Source: Lineus longissimus (lineage: Eukaryota > Nemertea > Pilidiophora > Heteronemertea > Lineidae). From it: a stretch of DNA of 64,000 bases. How positions within the stretch are numbered: the stretch's first letter is position 1; the number at the start of each line of letters is the position of its first letter. The notes under the pieces are model-generated. The model did no database searches, was not told where the DNA came from, and saw only the letters and a program-made list of their open reading frames with translations. Below are positions 17,868 to 30,343 of the stretch, piece after piece. The position numbers and the translations under genes are program-made. The stretch spans positions 16,368,001 to 16,432,000 of the forward strand of contig NC_088319.1 of the NCBI RefSeq assembly GCF_910592395.1, read 5' to 3'.

Positions 17868-19678
17868 CTTGAATCTTGAAATGCAATCCGAAAATTTTGA
17901 TTTGTTTGATTGGAACGATGGACTTGAAAGAGCTATGTGTACCTACTGTAACAGATAATTATGTACAGATCAGTTACACATGTGTATATACGTTTGTTAC
18001 ATTCTTATACCCTGAGTGAGCAATGCCCAGAAGGATAATCAACTTCACCTCCACCTGTCACTGTCTTCGGCAGGCCACACGGCACATGGGATGGCACACC
18101 GACAACAACAACACGTAAGGTCTCGTTAGGGAGTTTTTCACGAATGTACGCGATGATGACGTGCCCAATTAACAGGACGTAACATCTATTTTAAAATGCG
18201 TTTCCAAAGTGATTGCATGAGGACAACTCATTTGTGTCGTATATCACTGGAAATGCCCGATTCCCCTGATTCTGCAGGATGTTAAATCGGACATTTTATT
18301 TCCTTAAATAAATCATAAACGTCGCATTTGCTCCTAGCTCTGTTCACCATCCCAAATGGCAATATTGCCATTTGGGCCGGACAGTCACGGAAAAACCCAA
18401 ATATTACACATTTATCCCTGAATAATTCTACCGTGACCATTCTCCCGTGAAAGAAAGTTTCTTACGCTACACAAAAATTAAAAAAAATTAGGGTCAACCG
18501 TTCAACTTTTGTTGAGATTTGTTGTATTTTGCACAAATTAACGAACAACGCACCAACTGGCACTGGACGGCATTTCAACACGGGGCCGACGCACATTCCA
18601 AGTTCATTGTACACATACGTCGGCAACAACAGTAAAATGTGTAGTTTCTTGTTAGCTGCCTATTGAGTAGTGCTCTAGATTTCAAACACTCTAAAAAACA
18701 TTTATTTACCAAAGAAACTGCTAAATCAACACTGGCATACTGTGAGGACGAATAAAATCAATATTTTTTAAGAACTATGATAACGGTTGGCCGCGCATGA
18801 ATACAAAAAAACTCCCTAATTACTTACTACGTCACCTGTTATTACTAGAAGAACTCCGACATCCCTCATCGAGGATGTAACATATCGCAAATAAAATGGC
18901 GGCCAACTCTTCCAAATGAGTTGTTTTTCTAGCTATTATTTTCTTCTTTTCAGCAACTAATAAAGATAAAATACAATTTATCCAATGTTAAGAACATACA
19001 AAAGGACCTAGAGAATTAAGTGAGTGCAACAATAAAAGCTGTTTCGGATTACAAGAACGTTTCTCGGAAGCCCAAACTTCGAGTGTTCGAACAGCGCGTG
19101 TGACTGAATGTACGTGCGTGCTCGGTGAATGTATAGACGACCTGCGAAAATAAATTTCGGCCATTTCAGGAACCAGCTTATTCAACTTTCAAGCAATTTC
19201 CTTGTCCGTTTATGTCGTTCAGTGTATGATATTTAATATCTTGAATGCTTAGCCTTTTGCCAGTTTTGGTGGTGATTTGATTTAAAACATGACTAGTTTG
19301 GTGGACGCTGGATGCCTGGTCCCTGGAAGTGGAACATTTTAGTCGACAACTCGCTAATCTAGCACACAAATGTCATGAAACGATCAGGAAATGTGGGAAA
19401 TGTTCTGTTTATTTCGTTCATGACAATTAGATTTTATTTTGATGACTTTAAAATGCTCTTAAACTGATGAACGCTCTTTAGTATGAACCTGTCATGGGGC
19501 CTCCAAGCCAAATGTCCAATGACGGTCAAGTCGGATACGCCACCATACGGCGATACGCTATGCCAAATAAGGGTCACCCTATCCTTTAGCCTACGGGCCG
19601 GGGCCGGGTATAGGCTGTCCCTTTTTTGGCTTCTGACTTTCCTGTTGATTTCATGAAATCTTGTGCTATCCTTTTCAG
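17868..19678. other. ALG3/WDR33 divergent upstream region
   Basis: The two genes point away from each other across about 1.8 kb. A WDR33 acceptor (CTATCCTTTTCAG) ends at 19678, so an upstream WDR33 leader exon lies in this stretch but was not located. Short open frames on both strands show no family resemblance. Confidence 0.5.
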
Positions 19679-19688
19679 GGCAACGACG

Positions 19689-22600
19689 ATGGACCACTAC
19701 CAGCCCCCCCAGAGGTTCTTTCATATGCCTAAGTTTGAGCAGAATGCTGCCCTCCAGACGCGACCATGGCATGGAAATATCCATCGCCCTTCATTCAAGC
19801 CCCATATGCATGGGCAGGCCCACAACCAGTCCCAGCAGCTGTTGACTGGCCAAGGGGCAAATTTCAACGGCAAGCAAATAAGGAAGTCCATACATAGAAG
19901 GACAGTTGATTATAATGCAGCTTGTGTTAAACATCTTGAGGTGAGTCGATCAACCCTATGATGTAGGCTTGATCTGATACCTTTATGAAGTTGTTGATGA
20001 ATAGTGGAATGGTCGACACCTGGTCTTGCAAGGTTTCTGTTGTCGGTAGATTCTTGGTAAGACGAACATGCTATCGCACTGGATCCTGTCTGTAAAGGTC
20101 AAGAATTCTTTATATCTTTCCAAAGGTTAGTAGTAGTACGTTCAGGTGCTAACGATTTGTCAGACGGTTATGCCAAGAGTCGATAAATTGCCTGTGGCAT
20201 CAAACGAGGCATGAAAGGCAACCCAGTGAGGAGCCAGTTCTCATCATTTCTTGTTATTGCAGAATCGTATTTGGCAGAGGGACTATCGGGACATGCGAGT
20301 TCTGGCACCAGATTATATCTATTACCCAGAGGTAAGTTGCAAACACTGACAATGTCCAACCAGTGTACTGATAGGTTGGTGTTATCAACCAGTTCATGTT
20401 GTAACATCCTGATACTAACGTTGCTGAGTTGCTGTCATCATCACTTAGGACTGTGCAGACCTTCAGTTGGGGATCAAGATTTGCCAACCACAGGATGGGA
20501 GAGATCGGGTGGGCAAATTATGTTTGCTAGCTCCAGGAAAGGGGTTGTATAAGTTTTCTTGTTTTCAGATGGTGCCTCCACTTGGCTTGAATCACAATCC
20601 CATGAACAGCATAACCAGCAAACATATCAGGACATCCATGAACAAACTCAGATGCCCGATATTCTCCCTATGCGTAAGTTACAAGACCGAGTTTGTTTCC
20701 CCAGGCAATAATACTGTTTTTTTACCTGTAAAACATCAACAAGCATAGGTAATATTTTGAGGTACTGCTGTACCGGCTAGGCAATCGACATTCTTAAGAT
20801 CACGTCAGGTCAGGAAAAGAAATATCAAGAAGGTGCAACCCTTTTTTCTCTGAATCCTGGCTCTGGCTGTGGAACCATTCCTTGATGTAACCATGCCTTT
20901 ATTTACAGTTTTGTTCAAATCTGTCTTCAATTTCAGTGGACACCGGAGGGGAGAAGACTGGTAACGGGTGCATCCAGTGGGGAGTTCACTTTATGGAACG
21001 GTTTGACCTTCAACTTTGAGACGATATTACAGGTTAGTCCAGACCCTGCCATGTACATATGTCGGTTCAAATTGGCATCCAACACATTATCCTCGAGTAA
21101 TGTGTTTAGCTCAACAGACAGGTGAAAACCAAGACATTGCTGAGTACAAGTCTGATAAAAGATAGTGATCGGAAAGCTGGGGAGGACCTTACAGACACAC
21201 TTCATGCTTGTGGTCAACCTCAGTTAAAAGGTTTACATTGTATCTTTGCATCCTCTAAGTAACTATCATGTAGGACTTTGAGATTTGGGATCAATGATCA
21301 GTTACTCATTTCAGATTGCTTCTACTTAATTGTGTGTGTTCAACCCATTCATTGAAACACTTTTTAGGAGATTTATGAAGAGAACCGTGTGTAAACTGTC
21401 ACTGCAGATGCTGCTAATCTCTTTAATTTCAGTCATTTGTGGACATTTGGTAAGCCTGGGTGTAGTGGTGGCTTTCTTCTCGCCCTGTGCTCTGTTACTT
21501 TTCACAGTGTGAAGGATGATGTTGAGACCTATCCCCTCAAGTTCAGCTGCAGAAACTGCATGTAAATGAGCAAACTTGGTAATCTTGCATATACACTGCC
21601 CCTGTTGAAATCATTTCCGTCCTGTTTCTTTCAATATCTTTTAGGAAACCAAGATGAAATGTCTGTCAGCTGGTCGGGCAATACCGACTTTTGGGTGTTA
21701 AAGATTTCGTTCAAATCCACAACTATTGTTGCTCTCTATGCATACTTACTAACTAGTAATTCCCTCCACCTTCAATTCCAGGCTCACGATGCACCAGTCC
21801 GTACAATGGGATGGAGTCACAATGACCAGTGGATGTTAACGGCTGATAACTCGGGCTTCATTAAATACTGGCAGTCGAATATGAACAATGTTAAGATGTT
21901 CCAAGCCCATAAAGAGGCGGTGAGAGATCTAAGGTGGGAAGATCAAACCGATCACAACATATTCGTTATTTATTTATTGTTTTTTCAAATATTTTGTAGT
22001 TTTTTGGCAATAAAGTCTTATCACATACTCTGGTTGTGCATCTGACTTGAATGAGGGAGTAGGGGGTTGTTTTAAGCTAAGAAGTAGTTTCTGGGAAAAA
22101 TTAAGGGTACTATTTTCATAGAGTGTTTTTTAATGAACAAGAATGTTTATTTTTAGTCTATTTCATATACACATATATATATCGGTGCTATTCAATGTAA
22201 TGTTTTTGGAAATATATTTGGGTGCAAATATTGTATCCTGTGCTGTTTTTATAGTCAGTTTGCACTATCAGTTATCATCATATGCACATTTGAAAATAAA
22301 GTAAACTACTTTTGCTAGAAGTAAAATTACTTGTGCCAGAAGTAATTGATCTCCATGTTTTCAGATATGGAGTCAAACTGTAGATGTTGTACTGTAGTCA
22401 ATAAAGCTAGGGGTTTGGGGGTTAGATTAGATTACACTGTCTGGATGAAATATACTTGAGGAGCCACCATGATATCTATCACCTGAATAAAATGAGAATT
22501 TCAAACCTAGGATAGACCAATCAGCCCCCTTTCCTGATTTCTATGGCCGCCAAATGAAATCACACAAGGCCAGCTCCCTTTCTTTTGCCTTGATTAGATC

Positions 22601-25600
22601 ACTGGCCTTTGAATAAAGCCTGTTTAGGCATGGCCAAATTAAACCTGAATCAAAATATCCAGACATAACCTTCAGGATTTGGAAACCAAGCAATCGCATC
22701 GTCCAACGGATCTTGTATCTAATAAAGTTTATTCTGACCAGTTCAGCGCGGCCACTCAATAAAGCCTGTTTGGGCCTGGCCAATCTAATGTCTCATACTA
22801 ATATGAATGATCGGATCTTTGGCCTTCCTAATAAAGATAATATCGGCCGCTAAGATTCGTTCAAAAATTACTCTGTCCGTTTCTGTTATCTATATAACAG
22901 ATCGGACTCATCAGTTTGCATGTCGGTCAAGTCTGCAACTGAATCTGGATTCAAATAAAACATGTTAAATATGGCCACCTAATAAAGATAAACAGGCCAG
23001 AGAAGGTTCTTTTCATGTACTGATATTTTCACAATAAAGATATCAAGTTCCAACCATTTTCAATAAAGATATATTTTGAGATTACGTTTTGGGGTATTCT
23101 TTGCACCGGTTGCATATCTTTATCCCGAGACTGGGTGAATTGAATCTGGATCCTGGGTGCGAGTTGTTTCCAGTCACTGGGTCATCAAGGGACACTGGAG
23201 CACAGAACCTTCTCAAGGGATACAATTCAATCTGGACGTTGCTTTGGATTTACTTTGTTAAATTAACTACTATAATTTACTGTTAACAATGGAAATAGAA
23301 ATAAAGTTCAGGCCTACTTAGCATCTTCATACTGTTAACTGCAAATTTTCGCGAGCATTTTTTTCTTCAGATTTCACAAAAATAAAGTATCACAGAAAGT
23401 TATTCTTTGATTGGAAAAGCTATACTCTGATTTGCTATTTTACTGATATCTCTGTTGAAATGATTGTATTTTCTCTAATAAACTTGCACCACCACCTTGT
23501 CTATTTTCCAACAGTTTTTGCCCTTCCGATACGAAATTCACCACCTGTTCCGACGACGGTACGGTTCGAATATGGGATTTTATGAAATGCACGGAAGAGA
23601 GGATTCTACGAGGTACGTTTGATCTTCATTCGGATAGTATCTTTTGACTTCGACAGGTCCCAGAAGAAAAGATGTGATGTGAAAAAGGAAACTCTTCTGC
23701 TGCTCCCTATCTCGTGACCCTCGATGACCTTGCAGGAAGCAGCTCCACCCAGGATTGTGTGAATGTGGTGTGTTGTCAAATGCCTTCACCCCTTCTTTTC
23801 GGGCTGCCCATTCAGTCCACACGCTTCAAAATTTGGCAACTCCACTTAATGTTGTTGCGGAGATGTATTTGAGAAAATTAAGGTGTACTGAGTGGTCAAA
23901 CCCCTCCCCGCACATTGCCATGTTGATAGCAGGGATAAAGGTGATCTGCCTTCAGCAACTGAATAGAATATGGATGAGTCGTGGACGTGACACTCCCCTG
24001 AACACACTTGAGCGGGAACGTGTTCCTTCGCTGGCTTATAAAGAGAATCTTGCCCTCTGTGAAGTCATCCTTTGACCTTCTGCACATGTACTCGGGGAGG
24101 GGGAAACCATTAAATTGAGATGAATGTTTCATCTCTCCCTTTCTGACTGGTGCTAGAGGCTGTGTAGGTATGTCATTAGGACGGCCATTTTGGATGTCCC
24201 CCCGTTGACCAGGAGGGATCAGTCGCTGAGTGGTTGGAGCACCGGGCTTATAACCAGGAGGTGATAGGTTCGACACTCGAACGCACCAGCACTTTTTCAT
24301 CGTTGTGTCGAGCAAGACACTTTACCCTTCTTGCTTCTCTCCACCAAGGAGTAAATTGATACCAGGCTTGTCAGATGAGCCGTTTTGCCCAGCCGACTTT
24401 ATCTTGCTTGCATTTCTCCCATGCGGATACAAACACTATATACAATTTCCCTCTGTCTAGGCCATGGCTCTGATGTCAAGTGTGTGGACTGGCATCCACA
24501 GAAGGCCCTCATCATCTCTGGAAGCAAGGACAGTCAGCAACCAATCAAACTCTGGGATCCAAGAACAGGAACGGGCTTGGCTACACTGTAAGTTCATTCT
24601 CTCGGCTTGATCAAAATTGCTACCCATGCCTTGGTGTGTATCATTCATTGCTGCAGGATTGGTTGGGGACAGCAGGTTTTCTTGGTGGCATCACCACCCA
24701 TTGCAAGACTGCTGATGCGTTCTTGTATCTTTGTTCTTGTATCTTGCATTTGATTCCAGGCACGCCCACAAAAACACTTGTCTTGACGTCAAGTGGAACC
24801 AGAATGGTAACTGGTTCCTGACAGCGTCACGTGATCACCTCCTCAAAGTGTTCGACGTCCGCAACATCAAAGAAGAAGTACAAGCATTCAAGGGCCACAA
24901 ACAGGGCGTGATATGTGGGGCCTGGCATCCGTTACATGAGACGTTGTTCTGCAGCGGTGGTTATGATGGGGCCATCATGTTCTGGAATGTTGGGTAAGTG
25001 ACTCAGAAAGACAATGATACTATAACTTCGGTCATTAGAGGTAAAGTTCATTGGCTAATAGACTTGGGAACTTATGTTAAAAATCTCTCGTCCATGTATG
25101 CATGCATTCTTTATGAGGGGCCCGACTCTGACTCTCTTCAGTCTTGTGCTGCAACATTAAACCATTTCTGTTCTCATCCATTTCGTTTCAGTATTGAGAA
25201 GGAAGTTGGTGTGATTGAAAATGCTCATGAAGCTATGATATGGAAGTTAGCCTGGCATCCACTTGGCCATACACTGGCATCAGGGTCAAACGACCACACT
25301 ACGTAAGTTGACCTCATCTGCATTCCCATTAAAGATATTATACAGAGATATTACGTCACAGTATCAAGTCGGAATACAAAGCCATTTCTAAACATTCACC
25401 TCTCATTTTCTCTGCTGATCATTCCAGGAAATTCTGGACGCGTAATCGGCCCGGTGATAAGATGAGAGATCGCTACAATCTGAACACTCTACCTGTTGGC
25501 CTCGAAGATGGAGATGGAGGTGAGTCTGGTTTTGAAGATGGTTTTCAAAAACTTCTCAATCAAACTTATAAAGTTTGTTATTTGAAGTCACAGGGTGCAG

Positions 25601-28106
25601 TGCTGTTGAACAGACATATGATGTTTCACATGATAATGAAGTTTTTCATGGAATAAATCAGCTTGTTCATCAACTTATTTTGTGTCTTGCAGAGGAGGTA
25701 CCAGATTCCGTGATTCCTGGGATGGGAATGGAACCGATTCCTCCGGTAGAGGAAGAGAAGCCTAAGGGTAAGTGCATTCCCATGTATAGTTTGCTAAATT
25801 GTACATTTGTGAATTGCTTGTATAGCTTGATATGAGGTCAGTTCTTTGGTCAGTGACTGTAGTTTCTACCATAATGCCATATAAGTTCAGTGGCTCCATC
25901 TCCAGCCAGTGTCAGTTTTAGGATTTTAGTCTGCAGGTAGTGACACGGTCACTGCCTGTGTGACCTCATTAGCCTTAGGCATGGTGTCACAAAGTGTTTG
26001 TTTAATGATTACAGAACCAGAAGGCCCCAGCATCCCTGGCCTGGATTGGTCTGAGGAAGATCACCAGCTGCTTGTCATCCAGGAACGCCAAGAGAAGCTC
26101 AATATGCTGAAGCGAAAGAAGATCCCGTATGCCAAACCTGTCCCCAGGGATTTCCAAGATGCTTGGGATAGTGGTGAGGTTGCAGCAGAAGAGCAGGTTG
26201 AAATCACACGAGAGTCACAGAAGGATGAGAAAAAGGATAAGGAGAGAGATCGAGACAGAGACAGAAAGGACCGGGGCCGTGATAGAGATAAAAATAGAGA
26301 TAGGGATCGAGATCGTGACAGGAACAAAGATCGAAAAAGAGATGGAGGTGATCGAGATGGTGACCGGGATCGTCATCGAGATCGAGATAGGAAAAGAAGC
26401 CGTGCTAGAAATAGAGATAACGAAAGGGACCTAAAAGACGAGATGAGAGGTAGAGAATTGAAAATATTTTTTTCGTTGTGATCCGTGGCTTTGGTCATTA
26501 GAACAGCCTCTACTTTTCACTTGAATCAAATTTTGAAATATTTTGTTTTCTTCAGAATGGGGACCACAGTGCAGAAGTAGTATGTCATCATCTATTTGAC
26601 AAATCCCTGAGTATTTTGCTGCAGTGTTCTAGCCATTGATTCACTCATGCCACACATTGTCTTAACATCTTACCCATTATCCTATCACCATGATGTAATT
26701 CGAAGGAGTCCATTTTCTTTTTTTACAGAAGCAGCTGAAGTAACCAAGAACAGTTCTGGCGTGCCTTCCCTCATGGACATGAAAACAACACCAACTCCTT
26801 CCCTGTTTGCCCAGACACCTTCTGATCAGACTGGCTTGGTTGGACAGAATATCATTATGAGGCCCCCACAGCAAGAAGGTAAGTGGACTTACGTTTTTAT
26901 TACATTTCTCTGTCTATGTGATGTTTTGACGTGACCTTCAGCTGTGTTTTGTGGACCAACAACACCAAACAGTCCAAGCCAAGTTGACAATCCATTCCCA
27001 GGCAAATACTTGTAGAGGTGGGGACATCCCCCTTGAATAATTTGAGAGGGAGACATTTCACCCCCTCGCGAGGAGGCCCTGTCGGCACTGAAAACCAGGA
27101 CTATGTTTATTGTATGTTTCTCTCTGCAGGCATGGTGACACCTCTGATGTCTGGCGGCCTGGGACGAGCCCCACAACAGAGCTTCGTTGAAGCCGGCCTC
27201 AAGGAATTGAGGCAAACTACAGAACATCCTTTGGACACAGACGACCGAGTCATCCCAATGTTTGCTGGTGATGAGGATTTACGTGGTGGGAAAGAAGTGT
27301 TTGATGATTTTGGCCATTTCGGCAGGTCGCAGGATTTCGATGGATGGAGTAAACAGACAGAGTTCGGTGAGACAGAAAATCGGTTTTTGAAGAAAATGAA
27401 TATGGGAGACTTGGACGACAGGTCATCTGGAGCTACGTTTGGAAATAATCGGTTCAGTCAAAATAATCGTGGCGGACGAGGATTCAATAATGGGCGAGGT
27501 AAAAATGACAGAAATATGGATAGTGACTTGAGAGAAAGTCGCGACAGTGATTTTCGACGGGGTTCTGATACTTCTGGAAATTGGAGTCGTGAGAACCGTT
27601 TGGGTAATCGCGATGATGATCAGATGCCACGATGGTCTGAGAGCAGTGTGGCTTCTGATCTTGACTTGAGAGGCAACAGGGACAGTGGGTCGCGCGACAG
27701 GGATGACAGGTTCGCACAAAATGACAATCGCGGTATGAAAAGGTCGTGGGACTCTGGCCCTGGTGATTCGATGGGTCAAGGGTCACAGGAAGATACAGGT
27801 GACTTTGATTTACGGCGGTCCAGCTTCCAAGAATCAAAAGATGAGGATCGCAGGGGACGAGGTGGTCGGGGGCGTGGGCGTGGGCGTGGGCGTGGTGGTC
27901 GTGGCAGTTCACGTGGAGATCGAGGTAGTTCTCGCGGTGGATCCCGGGGGGGTTTCAATGATAAGAAGGACTGGAGCAAAGGTTCAGATCAAGATGATAG
28001 GAGTTCAGAGCGAGGTCGTGGACGTGGCAGAGGTGACCGAGGTGGGCGTGGCAGGGGCAGGGGCAGAGGTGACCCGCGGAAAAGTCGGGGTGGCCAGGGG
28101 AAATAG
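19689..28106 (+). CDS. WDR33: Pre-mRNA 3' end processing protein WDR33
   Basis: Nuclear subunit of the cleavage and polyadenylation specificity factor that, with CPSF30, recognises AAUAAA. Exons: 19689-19940, 20263-20331, 20569-20673, 20937-21032, 21782-21933, 23515-23612, 24461-24587, 24760-24993, 25192-25302, 25428-25519, 25693-25767, 26015-26449, 26729-26878, 27130-28106. Phases join to 990 residues; human WDR33 is about 1336. The N-terminal QRFFHMPKF and the basic [19 protein letters not shown] segment match the RNA-contact region. WD40 repeats span about 120-445 ([81 protein letters not shown]). It then has a VPYAKP-like [15 protein letters not shown] motif, an RD/RE dipeptide tract (about 545-612) and a C-terminal RGG domain (about 908-988). 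The vertebrate collagen-like Gly-Pro-Gln domain is absent. Intron 5 carries the AATAAA array. Confidence 0.96.
22009..23482 (+). promoter_or_regulatory. Array of about fifteen AATAAA hexamers in WDR33 intron 5
   Basis: Counted by eye on the sense strand, AATAAA begins at 22009, 22295, 22400, 22486, 22612, 22721, 22758, 22830, 22954, 22981, 23033, 23062, 23300, 23381 and 23477, most followed by G. Four copies lie between GGCC tetramers: 22604/22632, 22750/22778, 22821/22845 and 22973/22995. Two of these share a longer unit (AATAAAGCCTGTTT then GGC-TGGCCAA). Human WDR33 binds AAUAAA, so the array is a candidate site for feedback by premature polyadenylation. The hexamers are seen; the function is inferred. 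Confidence 0.65.
24215..24362 (+). repeat. tRNA-derived SINE in WDR33 intron 6
   Basis: Contains AGTCGCTGAGTGGTTGGAGC (24221-24240, Pol III A-box-like) and GGTTCGACACTC (from 24267, B-box-like) at tRNA spacing, followed by a body with GAGCAAGACACTTTACCC. That body motif resembles one shared by many animal SINEs (recollection). No intact tRNA is claimed. Confidence 0.6.
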
Positions 28107-30343
28107 ATAGATTGGCACCTTTAAATTTCACCTCATGTATTGTGGCACTGCACATGGTCGGACACACGGCATGTTGTTGTTGGAGTCGAAATGCTGTCAC
28201 TGGAGCCGAATATGAGTTCAGCCAAATATTTTGCACCTTAGTTTGACTGTTTGATGAAACTCATTGTTGAATTTCACTTTAAGTGGCAGAGGTAGCAGTT
28301 CTTGGGAACAATAAAACTTGTCCAAGAGTTTACTCCGCTCTCAATTGGAAAAAAAAGTCAAGTATATGAGAATAGTGTTGTAAATATTGCTTGATGAAGA
28401 CCTACTGTGAAGGTTGCAATTCGTGGCCGTCTTGTGAAATCAGAAAGCCTAGATTTTGAAAATCTAAGTGTTCTCTGATAGCACGGCCGCCACTAATATA
28501 TACGAAATGCAACTTTTACAGTATAATAGTCTGGGCATTTGACTGTAAATGTAGTGTGTATAGTGTAATGTTACGTTGTTCCAATCATGTAACTGTCTAT
28601 GATACATGATGAAGGGACTCAGTATATCAAAATACGCTGAATCTAACAAGACCAATGTTTGATTACTCACCTGACCCTTTCTCCCTCCTCAAAGACTGAA
28701 CTGGGTATAAAGCTTTCCTCTCAACTTTTTGGGATTCTAGGACATCTTTTATCATGAAACTACTCTACCTGGTGCCGTCTCTGTGACAGCAAACATTTCT
28801 ATATTCCTAGAATAAAGCAAATTGGGGATTTAAAAGTTGTGTTCTTCCTTTAATATCCTTCGCAGAGTAGAGGATTTGCAATGATGTTAGGCATTAGAGG
28901 TGTGCCTGATGACTTCTCCCACTGGTGATCAACATGTCACACCACCCTCTGCCCTCCAGAGAAAACAATCTCGCACTTGCAGACGTTGTCACACCCCCTG
29001 CTCTCCAGGATTTGACATGGGCCTCCAACAGTGACTATCTGATGAGTTGCATCAGTTACATTATTTTCTTACCACACCACATAGTGGGGATTACTTGACA
29101 CCTAATAAGCAACATGATCCAATATGGTCCTTCGAATTCCTATACATGCTTCCCGAAATTGGTGGCTTGCATTGGAACTAACTTTTTCCCCCTTGTCCGT
29201 CATTAAAGGCATTCAAGTGTGTTGGTCAACCATGACTACCTCCTTTGTCCCTCCACCATAAGGCCTAGTTACCCCTTATGACATCACTATTTCGGACACT
29301 CAGCGCCCCTTTTCTGGAAAGGTGTATACCCCAGCGATATAGACCATGGAACAAGCCTCGTCATCCTCGCTCGGCTGGAGAGCCAACAATGATGTACCTA
29401 TGGTTGACCCTCTTGTTCTCTCCCCTCCCCTCATGGGGATTGACCAGTGTCATCTGGTCATAAGACCCCAAGCTTGTCCTTCCTTGAACTCACAGTATTG
29501 CAAGTTGTTTTGCTTGATTGAGAAAAGGTAATTACAACTTTTGATTGATTGGATGGAGAAGGACAAAGCCTCCTGTGGCACAAGACCACCTGCCTGGATG
29601 GATGGCAAAGTGTGGCGGGCAGTGACTTGGGGGTAAGGCAAATGGATTTCATCTTGGTAGTGATCATTCCAGTCTGCCAACCCTGGGGATGCTGATGTCC
29701 AAAGGTAGATAGTGTCGCAGCTGATCCTAACACTGCAGTATGTGGAGAGGATTTCACTGGTGCTGTCACACCCAAATTCCTTCAGATTCGGCTGTCTGTG
29801 ATATTCAGGGCATGTGGAGTTTCAGCACCAACAACAACATTCTCCAAGCGTCGTCAACGGTGATACTCGACATAAAGCGCCACTCGACCTACTGTCTCTG
29901 GACTATGTAAGAATTTCAGCGGGTGCATGTAAAATTCGACAGACGGACCGAAGACAGGGAGATTGGAACAACAACAATCAATTTGTATTAATGCGCAAAG
30001 AATGATTTTTATCATTTATAACATTTACATCATGTTCTTCCCAATCTCACATAACCGTTTCACTAAAGCTATTCTATGCACCTAAAATATGGCATTAAGA
30101 ACAAGTAAGTACAAAATGTAACGTATATCGAAGAAGCTACTTTGGACCTGTTCACCGCGGACGTGTCAAATTAAGCAGGTGCGTGAATTTGTAAACAAAG
30201 TTTGACAGGAGTAGAAAATTTCAAGTACTGCTATCAAAAACTACGGATTGTGAGCATAAAATGCCCCCATTTTTACCTGTGGATGTTACATAATATTTCT
30301 TGTATGTGTGAAGACACCGGTGAATACCGTGAGAGCTGTTGGA
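28107..30343. other. WDR33 3' UTR and spacer to the coiled-coil gene
   Basis: AATAAA at 28310-28315 lies about 200 bases after the WDR33 stop and is the likely main poly(A) signal; a second is at 28811-28816. From about 28850 to 30340 no gene, RNA or clear repeat was recognised. The leader of the coiled-coil gene should lie just before 30344. Confidence 0.6.

Noticed and set aside
27423-27912. Long antisense open frames over the last WDR33 exon
   Set aside because: The sense strand encodes a clear RGG/RD-rich tail; antisense openness follows from its biased composition.
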